DNA from: Paracoccaceae bacterium
Lineage (GTDB): Bacteria; Pseudomonadota; Alphaproteobacteria; Rhodobacterales; Rhodobacteraceae
Direction: 5' to 3'
NCBI GenBank assembly: GCA_024304875.1
Contig: JAMWZF010000187.1
Span: 1-6,162, forward strand
Length of the DNA stretch: 6,162 bases
Below the pieces are notes generated by a model, which was given only the letters and a program-made list of their open reading frames with translations, ran no database searches and had not been told where the DNA came from. The position numbers were made by a program, and so were the translations under genes. Below are positions 5,318 to 6,162 of the stretch, piece by piece (the stretch's first letter is position 1; each line of letters begins with the position of its first letter).

Positions 5318-6162
5318 TCAGAGCGGTTTGCCAAACAGATGGGTCCGGTGCTGGGGCACCGAGCCGAGCTTCCTCGGCAGGGCGAGGGACCGCGGATTGA
5401 CGTCCGCGATCCAGGTGTTCGCCATGGTCCGGTAGCCGGCCCGTTTCATGGCCGTCACGATCCGGGCAAGGAGGACCGGGGCGAGGCCGGTGGATTGCAG
5501 GTCGGGCATGACCCCGGCGATGATGACGACGGCGCGGGTATTGGTCATGCGGAAGCGCAGGTAGGGCCAGGCCATGTGCAGACCCATGCGGCTGCCGATC
5601 CGGCGAAGCAGCGGGTTGGCGTCGGGGATGGCGACGACGCAGGCCGCGGGCTTGCCGTGGTGGTGGACGATGGCGGACAGGCGCGGGTCGAGGAGGAATT
5701 TCAGACCCTCGACCTGGAAGTCGAACTCGGCCTCCGTCAGGGGCACGAACATCGGGTTCTCGGCGAAGGAGGCGTTGAGGATTGTGCGGACGTCCCGCAG
5801 CGCGGCCTTGAGCCCCCTCCGGGTGATCGGCCGGAAGGTGTAGGCGGCATCGGCGGCCAGGGCCTTCTGCTTGTCGCCCGGCTCGAAAGGAGGCGCCGTG
5901 GCGAGGTCGAGCAGGAAAGTCGTCATCGGGAAGTCGGCCACGTAGCCGTTCGCCTTGAGCAGGCGGGGAACATGGGGCGGGTTCCAGACCTGGTCGAGGT
6001 AGGGGTCGCGGTCGAATCCCGCGGTCACCACGCCGATCTGCTGCATGGCGGTGAGGTTGAAATTGCCGGCGATGCGGGACATGCCCTTGTCGCGGCACCA
6101 GGTTTCGGCCGCCGTGAGGAGGGCGGCGGCGGCCCCGGCATCGTCGGCGCAGTCGAAGAAGC
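5318..6162 (-). CDS. GNAT-like acyltransferase, N-terminus outside window
   Basis: The frame is open from the window edge (first whole codon at 6158-6160) to a stop at 5318-5320, giving the C-terminal 280 residues. An internal ATG at 6082 exists, but sequence upstream of it (FFDCADD, then AAETWCRDKG) reads like the same domain, so the gene very likely starts beyond the window. The order helix-WCRDKG, then MSRIAGNFNLTAMQQIGVVTAGFD, then WNPPHVPRLLKANGY matches a group of GNAT-superfamily proteins of about 370-390 residues often annotated as hypothetical or YghO-like N-acyltransferases. The C-terminal part has GLAPVLLARIVTAMKRAGY and TWIADVNPRSLALPRKLGSV, typical of the acyl-CoA fold ending. 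Substrate is unknown. It lies 135 bp upstream of the aminotransferase on the same strand. Confidence 0.75.
   Translation of the reverse strand, partial: FFDCADDAGAAAALLTAAETWCRDKGMSRIAGNFNLTAMQQIGVVTAGFDRDPYLDQVWNPPHVPRLLKANGYVADFPMTTFLLDLATAPPFEPGDKQKALAADAAYTFRPITRRGLKAALRDVRTILNASFAENPMFVPLTEAEFDFQVEGLKFLLDPRLSAIVHHHGKPAACVVAIPDANPLLRRIGSRMGLHMAWPYLRFRMTNTRAVVIIAGVMPDLQSTGLAPVLLARIVTAMKRAGYRTMANTWIADVNPRSLALPRKLGSVPQHRTHLFGKPL

Overview
The window is about two-thirds G+C with strong third-position GC bias. Its proteins (an alphaproteobacterial-type Zur, a ZnuA with a very acidic histidine loop, a DUF2254 membrane protein) suggest an alphaproteobacterium, most likely a Rhodobacterales relative. 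The species cannot be named from the sequence. Coding density is very high: six genes (two cut by the window ends) fill almost everything, with only three short spacers (808-870, 2883-2968, 5183-5317).

Left to centre is a complete high-affinity zinc uptake locus. zur (2430-2882, minus), znuC (1666-2433, minus) and znuB (871-1662, minus) form a tight operon: zur and znuC overlap by ATGA, and znuC and znuB are 3 bp apart with a TTG start on znuB. znuA (2969-3925, plus) is divergent. The 86-bp zur/znuA spacer holds a perfect 18-bp palindrome (2913-2930) that fits a Zur operator and overlaps the likely -10 elements of both promoters, so one site could shut off both arms when zinc is sufficient. 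ZnuA captures periplasmic zinc, ZnuB is the membrane channel and ZnuC the ATPase. ZnuA has a His/Asp-rich loop and ZnuC carries a long His-rich tail. A DUF2254 membrane protein gene (1-807, minus, 3' end outside the window) follows znuB by 63 bp and may be read through from the zinc operon; its role is unknown.

Right of znuA, on the minus strand, lie a class III PLP-dependent aminotransferase (3914-5182), whose 3' end overlaps that of znuA by 12 bp, and upstream of it the C-terminal 280 codons of a GNAT-like acyltransferase (5318 to the window end). The 135-bp spacer between these two genes is the least explained part of the window: it has three copies of AGGTGTGAACC(T) at exactly 32-bp intervals, about three helical turns, just upstream of the aminotransferase. 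They look like a phased array of binding sites for an unidentified regulator. I see no RNA gene, CRISPR array, insertion sequence or prophage.
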